In this document: positions 1 through 9,500 of the stretch, piece after piece | How the letters are laid out: the number at the start of each line of letters is the position of its first letter | Numbering within the stretch: position 1 is the first letter of the stretch | NCBI RefSeq assembly: GCF_030164425.1 | Contig: NZ_JASNJD010000012.1 | Coordinates: 78,400 to 142,399 of the forward strand | DNA length: 64,000 nt | Reading direction: 5' to 3' | From: Pseudodonghicola flavimaris | GTDB taxonomy: Bacteria; Pseudomonadota; Alphaproteobacteria; Rhodobacterales; Rhodobacteraceae | Program-made: the position numbers and the translations under genes | Notes under the pieces: model-generated | Databases searched by the model: none | Told to the model about the DNA's origin: nothing | Seen by the model: the letters and a program-made list of their open reading frames with translations, nothing else

Positions 1-52
1 GCCCGATCGTGTCCCGGGCGCGCTTTCCCGGGGCTTCCGCCCGTTCGGCGCT

Positions 53-77
53 GGAAACGATCCGCCGGATCGTTTCC
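53..77. repeat. Perfect palindromic hairpin downstream of gcvH
   Basis: GGAAACGATCCG at 53-64 and its exact reverse complement at 66-77 flank a single C, so a stem of 10-12 bp can form. It lies 11 bp beyond the gcvH stop, between gcvH and the expected gcvP. No T-run follows on either strand, so it may be an RNA-stabilising or processing hairpin, or a weak terminator. Confidence 0.6.
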
Positions 78-87
78 CTGGCGCGCC

Positions 88-447
88 TTACCCCACGAAG
101 GTCTTGTAGGCGGCTTCGTCCATGTAATCGTCCATCGGCGACAAGTCCGAGGGCTTGATCTTGAAGAACCAGGCCTCGCCCTCCGGGTCCTCGTTGACCA
201 GCCCCGGGTTGTCCACGATGGCGGTATTGACCTCGACGATCTCGCCATCCAGCGGCGCCAGGATGTCGGAGGCGGCCTTGACGCTCTCGATCACCACCAC
301 CTCGTCTTCCTTCGACACTTCGGTGCCCGGCTCCGGCAGCTCGACGAAAACCACATCGCCCAGCTGCTCGGCGGCATGGGCAGTGATGCCGACGGTGATC
401 AGATCGCCCTCGGGCAGGAGCCATTCGTGTTCTTCGGTGTATTTCAT
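88..447 (-). CDS. gcvH: Glycine cleavage system H protein
   Basis: The lipoyl-carrying shuttle of the glycine cleavage system; it passes the aminomethyl group from GcvP to GcvT in the cytoplasm. The 119-residue product has the usual family length and the lipoylation motif ESVKAASD, with the acceptor lysine at residue 57. The ATG at 447 was chosen because it opens the canonical N-terminus MKYTEEHEW and has GAGGGA upstream. The frame stays open further upstream, but that stretch runs into gcvT and is not conserved protein. It follows gcvT by 25 bp on the same strand, so both should be controlled by the glycine riboswitch. gcvP is expected beyond the left edge of the window. Confidence 0.97.
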   Translation of the reverse strand: MKYTEEHEWLLPEGDLITVGITAHAAEQLGDVVFVELPEPGTEVSKEDEVVVIESVKAASDILAPLDGEIVEVNTAIVDNPGLVNEDPEGEAWFFKIKPSDLSPMDDYMDEAAYKTFVG

Positions 448-472
448 CTGGGAGTTCCCTCTTGGACTGGTC

Positions 473-1597
473 TTAGCGTTTGAAATTGGCGGCAACGAAG
501 GGCAGCGCCGCAACGGCGACCGGCAGGCGTTTGCCCCGCACCTCGCCGAAAAGCCGGGTGCCCGGCGCGGCCAGACCGGCCGGCACATAGCCCATGGCAA
601 CCGGGCCACCGACCGTGGGGCCGAACCCGCCGGAGGTGACCTGACCGATCGCCGTGCCGCCTTCGGCCTCGGCAAACAGCGGAACGCCCTCGCGCATCGG
701 CGCGCGCCCTTCCGGCCTGAGCCCGACCCGCTTGCGCGCCGGCCCCTCGGCCAGCTGCGCCAGCACCGCCGCCGCTCCCGGAAATCCGCCGGCCCGGGCG
801 CCACCGGCGCGGCGCACCTTCTGGATCGCCCAGCTCAGCGCCGCCTCCCCCGGCAGGGTGCCGGTGTCGATATCGTGACCGTAGAGGCAGAGCCCGGCCT
901 CCAGTCGCAGCGAATCCCGCGCGCCGAGCCCGATGGGGGCCACCGAGTCATGCGCCAGAAGCCGCCGCGCCAGCGCCTCGGCCCTGGCCGCCGGCACCGA
1001 GATCTCGAAGCCGTCTTCACCGGTATAGCCGGAGCGCGACACCCAGGCCTCGATCCCGTCGAGCTCCAGCGTGCGGACATCCATGAAACGCATCCCCGCC
1101 GCCTCCGGGGCGAATTCGGTCAGAACGCTTTCCGCCGCCGGCCCCTGCAGCGCCAGCAGCGCGCGATCGGTGATCTCCTCCACGCGCACCGCGGGCTCCA
1201 GCGCCGCCTTCAGATGGGCGATATCGGCGGCCTTGCAGGCGGCGTTGACCACAAGAAACAGGTGATCGCCGCGATTGGCAAACATCAGATCGTCGAGAAT
1301 GCCCCCCGCCTCGTTCAGAAACAGCCCGTAGCGCTGCCGCCCCTCGGCCAGCCCGAGAACATCCATCGGGATCAGCGCCTCGAGCGCCGCCGCCGCGGCG
1401 GCGTAATCGGCCGCGCGCAGGATCACCTGCCCCATATGGCTGACATCGAACAGCCCGGCGCGGGCGCGTGTATGATTATGCTCGGCCATGATGCCGGCGG
1501 GGTATTGCACCGGCATCTCATAGCCGGCGAAGGGGACCATCTTGCCCCCGAGTTCCACATGCAGATCGAAAAGCGGCGTGCGCTGCAGCTCCGTCAT
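473..1597 (-). CDS. gcvT: Aminomethyltransferase (glycine cleavage T protein)
   Basis: Transfers the methylene group from the H-protein-bound aminomethyl intermediate to tetrahydrofolate and releases ammonia. The 374-residue protein begins [20 protein letters not shown] and continues with [12 protein letters not shown], the typical GcvT opening. It has the folate-binding GCVT domain (about 5-255) and the C-terminal barrel domain (about 275-365, with the RVGL and GYVPAGLA segments). The [19 protein letters not shown] stretch near residue 40 is a family hallmark. It is the first gene of a gcvT-gcvH unit read leftwards, directly behind the riboswitch. Glycine abundance probably turns the unit on. 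The start has only a poor ribosome-binding site (GGGACGGG). Confidence 0.97.
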   Translation of the reverse strand: MTELQRTPLFDLHVELGGKMVPFAGYEMPVQYPAGIMAEHNHTRARAGLFDVSHMGQVILRAADYAAAAAALEALIPMDVLGLAEGRQRYGLFLNEAGGILDDLMFANRGDHLFLVVNAACKAADIAHLKAALEPAVRVEEITDRALLALQGPAAESVLTEFAPEAAGMRFMDVRTLELDGIEAWVSRSGYTGEDGFEISVPAARAEALARRLLAHDSVAPIGLGARDSLRLEAGLCLYGHDIDTGTLPGEAALSWAIQKVRRAGGARAGGFPGAAAVLAQLAEGPARKRVGLRPEGRAPMREGVPLFAEAEGGTAIGQVTSGGFGPTVGGPVAMGYVPAGLAAPGTRLFGEVRGKRLPVAVAALPFVAANFKR

Positions 1598-1679
1598 CGG
1601 CCCGTCCCTGTTGTCGACCGGGGCGTCTCAGACGAAATCCACCGGCATCCCATAGTCGGCAGGCCGCGGCCTGCCATGC

Positions 1680-1842
1680 GATGCCCCCTCTGTCCTTTGG
1701 CCTGAGATCGTTATCCCTTCGGCGGGCGCGCAAACGCCACTCTCCAGAGTTCTATCCGAGCGTACGGTCCTGTCGCCTGAGAGTTTCCGGGGCGGTTGCT
1801 CCTTCGGCACCGGTCCTAGGCCCGGTTCTCCCACACGCTCGG
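1680..1842 (-). ncRNA. Tandem glycine riboswitch
   Basis: On the minus strand the segment reads GGAGAACCGGG, then CCGAAGGAGCAACCGCC, CTCTCAGG and GACAGGACCG (aptamer 1, about 1770-1842). After a short linker come CTCTGGAGAGTGGCG, GCCGAAGGGATAACG, CTCAGG and AAAGGACAGAGGGGGC (aptamer 2, about 1683-1755). These are the conserved blocks of the two glycine aptamers. It ends about 85 nt before the gcvT start, the classic place for a riboswitch that activates glycine catabolism. Ends are approximate. Confidence 0.93.
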
Positions 1843-1946
1843 CTTCGACGTTAACGACAAGCCCGATGCCGCACAAGAGGCAAAAAGCGTCGATTTCCGA
1901 CCTCCCCCGGCCCGTTTCGGCCCATTTCAACGCGATGCCCGCGAAT

Positions 1947-2954
1947 TCAGCGTAACGGTACGAAATCTGCACCGGTCCAGTACCAGATCTGTTCACAGCT
2001 GTCGGTGCCATAAAGATTGCGGCAGACTGGCAGCCGGGCCGAGAGCGCGACACCGTCATTGCCGTTGGTCAGGGGCTGCAACCGCATCGACGGCGCATAG
2101 ACGCTGACCGGCTTGCCGCGGAGCGGATAGAGCGCGCTGACATAGATGCTGACCAGACATTGCGACATGCCGCAGAAGGGCGACAGCGCGCTGCCCGGGC
2201 AGCGCACCGCGGCCCAGTTCAGAATCACGTCCTCGACCCCGTCGCCGTCGATCTGGGCCGGGGTGATCGCCCCCGGGCGCAGCGTGGCGGGACCGCGACA
2301 GCCCCGCGCGGTTTCCGCCACTGCCATCTGGCGCATCGCCGGGCGCGGCGCCGGCATCGCCCCGCCGCCGGCCGTTGCCGCCCCGGGCCAGGGCTTGCCG
2401 ATGGCGGCGAACATGCTCTGGCAATAGCCCGCAAGCCGGCTCAGCCCGGCGCCGAACCCCTGCGAGGAAAGCGCCGCCCGCCCGCCCCGGTGGCGCAGTT
2501 CGAACCCCGGGGCGGCGGCAATCGCGGCCAGCGACGGATCGCCGGCCGGCAGATCGATCTGCCAGGTCGAGAACAGCTCGTTCCAGCGCAGCCCGCGCAG
2601 GCGAAAGCCGGTCTGCCCGCCCACCACGATCATCACATCGTCGCGCTGCTCCGCCTCCTGCCGCGGCGGCCCGATGGTGCGGTCGCTGATATAGACCCGA
2701 AAGGCGCCGGCAGGGGTGATGTCAGGCTCCATATTGCCGGTGGCGAGCCCCGAGAGGCCGCGCGGCGAACGTTCGCCACAGACCAGCGCCATCCCCGGCC
2801 CGCCCATCGGCGCCAGCGTGGCACTGAAATAGGACCCGTCGTCGAACTGCGACACTGTCCAGTCCTGATCGGCCGGTTGCGCCGCAGAGACCGCTGCCAG
2901 CCCCAGCAGGATCATCGCCGCAACCGCCGCCCGCCGGCCCCCTGCCCGTCGCAT
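1947..2954 (-). CDS. Secreted protein of unknown function with a DGDG calcium-loop-like motif
   Basis: Function not recognised. The 335-residue product starts with an arginine-rich n-region and a hydrophobic core (residues 9-24), which looks like a Sec signal peptide cleaved near residue 25. The N-terminal half (about 30-190) resembles no family I can name. After a proline/alanine-rich linker (about 195-212) the C-terminal part contains ITPAQIDGDGVEDVILNW, like the acidic loop of EF-hand or FG-GAP-type repeats. Six cysteines follow (RCPG, PFCGMSQC, PVCRN, DSCEQ) and could form disulfides in the periplasm. It is read in the same direction as gcvT but is separated from it by the riboswitch leader, so it is probably an independent unit. 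Confidence 0.7.
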   Translation of the reverse strand: MRRAGGRRAAVAAMILLGLAAVSAAQPADQDWTVSQFDDGSYFSATLAPMGGPGMALVCGERSPRGLSGLATGNMEPDITPAGAFRVYISDRTIGPPRQEAEQRDDVMIVVGGQTGFRLRGLRWNELFSTWQIDLPAGDPSLAAIAAAPGFELRHRGGRAALSSQGFGAGLSRLAGYCQSMFAAIGKPWPGAATAGGGAMPAPRPAMRQMAVAETARGCRGPATLRPGAITPAQIDGDGVEDVILNWAAVRCPGSALSPFCGMSQCLVSIYVSALYPLRGKPVSVYAPSMRLQPLTNGNDGVALSARLPVCRNLYGTDSCEQIWYWTGADFVPLR

Positions 2955-3149
2955 CGCCGCTCTTCCTTTCCCGGTTCCGCCATCAGCTTACGGACAGGGT
3001 CGGGGCAGTCAACGCCTGCCCGGCGGCCCCGCGGGGGCTTCACAGCCCGGCCGATATCTGCTGAAATCACCCGGCCGCGCGGCGCCCGCCCCTTCTGGCC
3101 GGCTGGCGCGCTGCCGTTGTACACCCAAAGACCATCGGGAGGTCCCGTG

Positions 3150-3479
3150 ATGAAGACCCTGCTGTTGTCCGCCACCCTCGCCCTCGGCCTGCTCGGGCTG
3201 GCGCCTGCGGGCCATGCCGCCGGCAAGCTGGAGGTCAAGATCGTCACCGTCATGGGCCGCAACTGGTCGGTCGCCCCCGATCCGGAGAAGCCCGGCTATT
3301 GGCGGGCGATGCGCGACTGGAACAACTTCGATCCCTTCGGCTCTCCGGCGCGGCTGCGGACCGTGCAGGCCATGGCCGCCTTCAAGGCCGCGACCGGCTG
3401 CACCGCGATCTACAGCAGCATGTATCAGACCATTGCCGGCGATGTGCTGACCCAGCTGAGCTGCCCGGCCGGCGACTGA
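3150..3479 (+). CDS. Small secreted hypothetical protein
   Basis: A 109-residue protein with a clear signal peptide (KTLLLSATLALGLLG, cleavage near GHAAG, residue 24). The mature domain is about 85 residues with two cysteines (TGCTA and LSCPAGD) that could pair in the periplasm. The ATG at 3150 was chosen because GGGAGG lies 7 nt upstream and the signal peptide starts exactly there; the frame extends far to the left only as an artefact of high GC. I recognise no family. It stands alone between a minus-strand secreted protein and a GAPDH gene, with divergent promoters likely in 2955-3149. Confidence 0.7.
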   Translation: MKTLLLSATLALGLLGLAPAGHAAGKLEVKIVTVMGRNWSVAPDPEKPGYWRAMRDWNNFDPFGSPARLRTVQAMAAFKAATGCTAIYSSMYQTIAGDVLTQLSCPAGD

Positions 3480-3558
3480 CGCGCCGCCGGCACGATTACC
3501 CCCCGGCGCGACATCGGGCGGGATTGAGGTCGGTCAACCTTCCTGCCATAGCTGCGCC

Positions 3559-4548
3559 ATGAAAGTGGCGATCAACGGATTCGGACGGATCGGCCGCAGC
3601 ATTCTGCGCCAGATCCTGACATTGCCCCGGGGGACCGGGATCGAGGTGGTGCAGATCAACGATATCGCACCGCCCGAGACCTGCGCCTATCTGTTCCAAT
3701 ACGACAGCACCTTCGGCCCCTTCCCCGGAACGGTGGATTATGCCGATGGCTGCCTGTCCGCAGGCGGCCGCCGGATCCCGCTGTCGCATGAACCCGATAT
3801 CCGGGCGGTGGACCTGACCGGTGTCGACGTCCTACTGGACTGCACCGGCATCGCCCGCACCACCGATCTGGCCCATCGCGGCATCGAGGCCGGCGCCGCC
3901 AAGGTGCTGATCTCCGGCCCGTCGCCGGCGGCAGAGAAAACCATCGTGCTCGGCGCCAACGAGGACACGCTCGGCGATGCACAGATGGTGTCCAACGCCT
4001 CCTGCACCACCAACGCGCTGGCGCCGCTGCTGAAGGTGGTCGATCAGATCGCCGGGGTCGAGCGCGGTCATATGACGACGATCCACTGCTATACCAGCAG
4101 CCAGCCGATGGTCGACGCGCCGCGCGGCGATCTGGCGCGCAGCCGCGCCGGCGCCCTATCCATGGTGCCCACCACCACCAGCGCGATGAAGCTGATCGAC
4201 GTGGTCCTGCCCGAACTGGCCGGGCGGGTCAGCGGCGCCGCGGTGCGGGTGCCGACGGCCAGCGTCTCCGCCGTCGATCTGGTGGTACAGCTGGGCCGCG
4301 ACATGACCGAGGACAGCCTGAATGCCGCGCTGAAGGCGGCGGCCGAGGCCAGCCCGGTGCTGGGCTGGATCGATCAGCCGCTGGTCTCCTCAGACCTGCG
4401 CGCGCGCTGCGACTCGCTGGTGATCGCGCTGCCGGAAACCCGGATGATCGGCCCGCGCCAGGCCCGCATCTTCGGCTGGTACGACAACGAGTGGGGATTC
4501 TCCGCCCGCATGCTCGATATCGCCGAGCGGATGACGCCGCCCGCCTGA
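3559..4548 (+). CDS. gap: Glyceraldehyde-3-phosphate dehydrogenase family protein
   Basis: Oxidises glyceraldehyde 3-phosphate with NAD and phosphate to 1,3-bisphosphoglycerate in the cytoplasm. The 329-residue protein begins KVAINGFGRIGRSILR (Rossmann NAD site). It keeps Asp35 in QIND, suggesting NAD rather than NADP, and carries the catalytic Cys149 in SNASCTTN and His176 in HMTTIHCYTS, both at canonical positions. The C-terminus WYDNEWGFSARMLD is also typical. The phosphate-binding segment reads RAGALSMVPTTTSAMK rather than the usual IIPTSTGAAK, and YTSSQ replaces YTNDQ. It is therefore a divergent paralogue; an erythrose-4-phosphate dehydrogenase-like or alternative role is possible. It stands alone, with no Calvin-cycle or glycolytic neighbours. 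Confidence 0.88.
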   Translation: MKVAINGFGRIGRSILRQILTLPRGTGIEVVQINDIAPPETCAYLFQYDSTFGPFPGTVDYADGCLSAGGRRIPLSHEPDIRAVDLTGVDVLLDCTGIARTTDLAHRGIEAGAAKVLISGPSPAAEKTIVLGANEDTLGDAQMVSNASCTTNALAPLLKVVDQIAGVERGHMTTIHCYTSSQPMVDAPRGDLARSRAGALSMVPTTTSAMKLIDVVLPELAGRVSGAAVRVPTASVSAVDLVVQLGRDMTEDSLNAALKAAAEASPVLGWIDQPLVSSDLRARCDSLVIALPETRMIGPRQARIFGWYDNEWGFSARMLDIAERMTPPA

Positions 4549-4777
4549 TCCCGCGCGCCGCCCCGGGAACGGCCAGATTTCCGTTGCGGAAATCTCCCAT
4601 CCAACTGCCTGCGCAGACAGCGAAAATCGGCCGACCCGCAATCGGCTGTGGGATTCGTCGCCGTTTGCCATTCCACCCCCAACATCTGGCATGCTACTCA
4701 CAGGGGGCGGAGGCGGTCGGAGCGGTAACGTGGCGACCCCGAAACGCCCGCCGCACGACCAAAGCGGGAGCTGTGTG

Positions 4778-6595
4778 ATGAGTTCTTTGGGCCGTAAATT
4801 CGCCCTTCGGCGCGGGATGACTGCGCTCTGCGCCGGCGCCTGGCTCGCCTGTGCCGCCGGCAATGCCCAGGCCCTCGACAGCAGCCTGACCGCCACAGGC
4901 GCCTCCGAGGACCTGCAGGACAGCCTCAAGACCGCCTCCGCGGTGATGTCCGCCGGTGACCGCGGGCTCGACAACGTGCAGGAGCTGATCGCCGCCGCCC
5001 AGGCCGATTACCAGACGCTGGTGCAGGTGCTCTATGACCGGGGCTATTTCAGCCCGGTGATCCATATCCGCGTCGATGGCCGCGAGGCCGCCTATATCGA
5101 CCCGCTGGCGCTGCCCTCCCGCATCGACAGGATCGCAATCGAGGTGGCGCCCGGCCCGCAGTTCCGCTTCGGCACCGCCGAGATCGCGCCGCTGGCCGAG
5201 AACACCGCGATGCCGGAGGCCTTCGCCCCGGGCGCGCCCGCCAGCACCGGCGCGATCCGCGATGCCACCGCCGCCGGGGTGCAGGGCTGGCGCGATGCCG
5301 GCTATGCCAAGGCGACCATCGACAGCCAGCGCATCACCGCCAACCACGCCGCCGCCCGGCTGGATGCCCAGGTCCGGCTGCGCCCGGGCCAGAAGCTGCG
5401 CTTCGGCAAGCTGATCGTCGCCGGCAATTCCGACGTGCGCGAGGAAGCGGTGCAGCGCATCGCCGGCCTGCCCACCGGCGAGACCTATTCGCCCGAGACG
5501 CTGCAGACGGTGAACACCCGGCTGCGGCGCACCGGCACCTTTTCGACCGTCACCCTGCACGAGGCCGAGACCGCCAATCCCGACGGTACGCTGGATGTGA
5601 CCACCACGCTGGAGGACATGCCGAAACGGCGCATCTCCTTCGGGGTGGAAATGTCGTCGAATGCCGGGCTCGACCTCAGCATGGCCTGGATGCACCGCAA
5701 CCTGTTCCACGGCGCCGAACGGCTCAGGATCGAATCCTCGATCGGCAATATCGGCGGGTCGGAGGATATCGAGGGGCGCCTCGGGATCCGCCTCGACCGG
5801 CCGGACCGGCTGGGACCGGACGACAGCATCTTCTACACCTTCGACATCGAACAACTTGAGCGCGAACATTATTCGGTCTCGCGCACCAGCCTGGGGATCG
5901 GCGCCCGGCGCGTGTTCTCGCCCGATCTGGTGGGCGAGGTCGCGGTGGTGGGCATGTATGCCAATGCCGATGACGCCTTCGGCGACGGCCGCGATTTCGA
6001 ATATCTGGGGCTGCCGATCACCCTGGAGTGGGACAAGCGCGACAACCCGGTCAATGCCCGCGGCGGCCATCTGCTGCGACTTGAGACGATGCCCTTCTTC
6101 GGGCTCTCCGGCAGCAAGTCCGGCGGCAGGCTTATGGCCGATGCCCGCGCCTATCGCAGCTTCGGCGCCACCGGGCGGCTGACGCTGGCCGGCCGGCTGC
6201 AGCTCGGCTCGGTGGTGGGCCCGGCCCAGAGCGAGGTCTCCCCCGATCTGCTGTTCTTCTCCGGCGGCGCCGGCACCGTGCGCGGCCAGCCCTATGACTC
6301 GCTCGGCATCGACGTCGGCGGCAAGACCGCCGGCGGCCGCTCTTTCCTCGGCGCCTCGGTCGAGCTGCGCGGCCAGATCACCGACAAGATCTCGGCCGTC
6401 GGCTTCTTGGACTATGGCGCGGTCGACGCCTCCTCCTTCATCGGCAGCGATACCGCCAGCCACTCCGGCGCCGGGCTCGGGGTGCGCTACGATCTCGGCG
6501 GCTTCGGCCCGGTCCGCTTCGATCTGGCCTATCCGGTAGGCGGCGACACCGGCGAGGGGCTGCAATATTACATCGGCATCGGACAGGCATTTTGA
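4778..6595 (+). CDS. tamA: Outer-membrane translocation/assembly protein TamA (BamA/Omp85 family)
   Basis: Outer-membrane partner of TamB in the TAM complex, which inserts some outer-membrane proteins and helps lipid transport across the periplasm. The 605-residue product has a signal peptide (core MTALCAGAWLACAAGNAQA). About 230 residues of POTRA-type repeats follow, then an Omp85 beta-barrel. The barrel lid motif is visible as SGGAGTVRGQPYDSLG, and the protein ends with an aromatic residue (IGIGQAF), as outer-membrane barrels do. The ATG at 4778 has GGGAG 8 nt upstream and starts the signal peptide; an upstream ATG at 4691 would add 29 unlikely residues. Its stop overlaps the tamB start, so the two are translationally coupled. 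Confidence 0.92.
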   Translation: MSSLGRKFALRRGMTALCAGAWLACAAGNAQALDSSLTATGASEDLQDSLKTASAVMSAGDRGLDNVQELIAAAQADYQTLVQVLYDRGYFSPVIHIRVDGREAAYIDPLALPSRIDRIAIEVAPGPQFRFGTAEIAPLAENTAMPEAFAPGAPASTGAIRDATAAGVQGWRDAGYAKATIDSQRITANHAAARLDAQVRLRPGQKLRFGKLIVAGNSDVREEAVQRIAGLPTGETYSPETLQTVNTRLRRTGTFSTVTLHEAETANPDGTLDVTTTLEDMPKRRISFGVEMSSNAGLDLSMAWMHRNLFHGAERLRIESSIGNIGGSEDIEGRLGIRLDRPDRLGPDDSIFYTFDIEQLEREHYSVSRTSLGIGARRVFSPDLVGEVAVVGMYANADDAFGDGRDFEYLGLPITLEWDKRDNPVNARGGHLLRLETMPFFGLSGSKSGGRLMADARAYRSFGATGRLTLAGRLQLGSVVGPAQSEVSPDLLFFSGGAGTVRGQPYDSLGIDVGGKTAGGRSFLGASVELRGQITDKISAVGFLDYGAVDASSFIGSDTASHSGAGLGVRYDLGGFGPVRFDLAYPVGGDTGEGLQYYIGIGQAF

Positions 6596-9500
6596 GCGTG
6601 AAACGGCATCTGGTTCTGGTCACCCTGGTGACCCTGACGGTCTCCGCCCCGGTCTTCGCCCCGGCGCAGGAAAAAAGCGGCAAGGACGCCAGCGAATCCG
6701 GCGGCCTGCTGGTCGGCTTTCTGGAAAACACCCTCTCGGGCGACGATCGCAAGATCAGCGTGACGGGGCTGGAGGGCGCCTTCAGCTCGCGCGCCACCAT
6801 CCAGGAAATCCGGGTGGCCGACGACAAGGGCGTCTGGCTGACGGTGCGCGGCGCGGTGCTGGACTGGAACCGGCTGGCGCTGGTGCGCGGGCGGTTCTCG
6901 GTCAACGCGCTGACCGCCGATGAGATCATCGTCGAACGCGCGCCGGTGGCCAGTGCCGCAACCGATCTGCCCGCCCCCGAGGCGACGCCCTTCTCGCTGC
7001 CCGACCTGCCGGTGTCGATCGAAGTCGGCGAGCTCGGCGTCGACAAGCTCGATCTGGGCGCGGAGCTGCTTGGCATGGCGGCCGAGCTCAAGCTCGGCGG
7101 CAAGCTGACGCTGGCCGATGGCGCGCTGGATACCGACCTGGCGGTGACCCGGCTGGACCGGCCCGGCGACGCGGTCAGCCTGATGGCGCAGTTTTCCAAC
7201 CAGACCCGGCATATCGGGCTGGACCTGAAACTGGTCGAGGATGCCGGCGGCCTGGTGTCGAGCCTGCTGAACATGCCCGACAAGCCGCCGCTGCTGCTGA
7301 CCGCCAAGGGCGACGGGGTGGTCAGCGATTTCACCGCCGATCTGGCGCTGGTGACCGGCGATGCCGAACGGCTGGGCGGCCAGGTCCGGCTGAGCGGTCT
7401 GGAACCCGCCGCCGGGGCCGATCCCGCCGCCGCCACCGGCATCGGCTTCGCCGCCGATCTGGCCGGCGATGTCACCCCGATGCTGCCCCTTGATTACCGC
7501 GAATTCTTCGGCACCGATACCCGCCTGACGCTGCGCGGCCAGAACGACCCCGACGGCCGGGTCGAGATCAGCCAGCTGGACCTGAGCTCGGACGCGCTGC
7601 GCCTGACCGGCACCCTGGCGCTGGCCGCCGGCGGCGAGATCGACGCGCTGCAGATGCAGGGCGGCATCACGCCCCCCTCCGGCGACGAGGTGCTGCTGCC
7701 GCTCAGCGGGGCGCGCACCACCCTGGGCATGGCCGATTTCGCCATGGCCTTCGACCGCGCCGACGGCGACGGCTGGGACCTGCGGCTGAGCGCCGACCGG
7801 CTGACACAGCCCGACCTCAGCCTGTCGCATGCCGCCCTGACCGGCACCGGCACCCTGGATCAGAGCGCCGGCTTCGCCATCCGGGGCGATATCCAAGCCG
7901 CGCTCTCCGGGCTGGCGCTGGCCGATGCGGCGCAGCAGCGCGCCATCGGCTCCGACATCACCCTCGATGGCGAGATCGCCCGCGATGCCGGCGGCGCCTT
8001 CGAGTTCAACGGATTCGAACTGAAGGGCGACGATTACAACGCGACGCTGACCGGCACGCTGTCGGGCTTCGACAGCGGGCTGGAGATGGACGGCACCCTG
8101 CGGCTGGGCGCCGCCGATCTGGCGCGGTTCTCCGATCTCGCGGGGCAGTCCCTCGGCGGGGCCGTCACCGCCGAGCTTTCCGGCAAGGGGGCGCCGCTGA
8201 ACGGCACCTTCGATCTGGCGCTGAACATGCGGGCCCAGGATCTCTCCGCCGGGATCGACCAGCTCGACCCGCTGATCGCCGGCCCCTCCACCCTGACACT
8301 GGCGCTGGCGCGGGGTGGCGACGGCATCACCCTGCATCAGTTCGAGCTGGACGGTCAGGCGCTGAGCGCCTCCGCCGCCGGCACGCTGAAAACCCACGAC
8401 AGCGCGCTGACCCTCTCTGCCGCGCTGGACGATCTGGCACGGCTGACGCCCGATATCTCCGGCCCGCTGACGCTGACCGGCGATCTGAAACAGACCGGCA
8501 CGCTCTGGAACGGCGATATCGCCCTGAAGGGCCCTGACAGCTCGCATGCGGATCTCTCCGGCTCCTTCGATCCGAACGGCGAATCCGATGTGACCTTCGA
8601 TGCCCGGCTCGACCGGCTGGAACGGTTCGTGCCGCAGATTTCCGGCCCGCTCACCGCCCGGGGACGGGCACAGAGCAAGGCGGGCATCTGGCAGGGCGAT
8701 GTGGCGCTGGCCGGCCCTGACAGTTCCCAGGCCAAGCTGAGCGGCAGCTTCGATCCCTCCGGCGATGCCGATCTGACCTTCGATGCCGCGCTCGACCGGC
8801 TGGAACGGTTCCTGCCCGAGCTTGTCGGCCGGCTGGCCGCCAAGGGCACCGCCCGGCGCCAGAGCGGGGTCTGGACCATCGACGCCCGGGCCAGCGGCCC
8901 CTCCGACATCGCCACCACCGTGGCCGGCACCTTCGATGAGGCTGCCGGCACCGCCGATATCACCGCCAGGGGCACCCTGCGGCTGGAAGGCGCCAACCCC
9001 TTCCTCAAGCCCAATTCGGTCGCCGGCGGCGCCAATTTCGATCTCGCGCTGAAAGGCCCCCCCTCGGTCGAGGCGCTGAGCGGCACCATCTCCACCTCCG
9101 GCACGCGGATGGCGATCCCCTCGGCGGCGCAGACCATCGAGGATATCGCCGCCACCATCACCATCGGCGCCGCCCGCGCCAATCTGGCGATGACCGGTTC
9201 TCTCGGCGCCGGTGGCGGGTTCCGGGTCAGCGGCCCGGTGTCGCTGAATGCGCCCTTTGACGGCAGCATCGGCATCGACCTGCAGAACCTGATCCTGACC
9301 GACAACCAGAGCGTGACCTCCTCCGCCAACGGCCGGCTGCTGCTGGCCGGACCGCTGACCGCCGGCCCGACGCTCTCCGGCCAGGTCGAGTTCGGCGAGA
9401 CCGAGATCAACCTGACCGCCGTCTCCGGCAGCGCCGCCGCCGCCCCCATCCCCGAGGGCATCCGCCATATCGGCGAACCCGCCGCCGTGCGCGCCACCCG

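Noticed and set aside
155..1705. Plus-strand open frame across gcvH and gcvT
   Set aside because: Antisense to two unmistakable genes and to the riboswitch.
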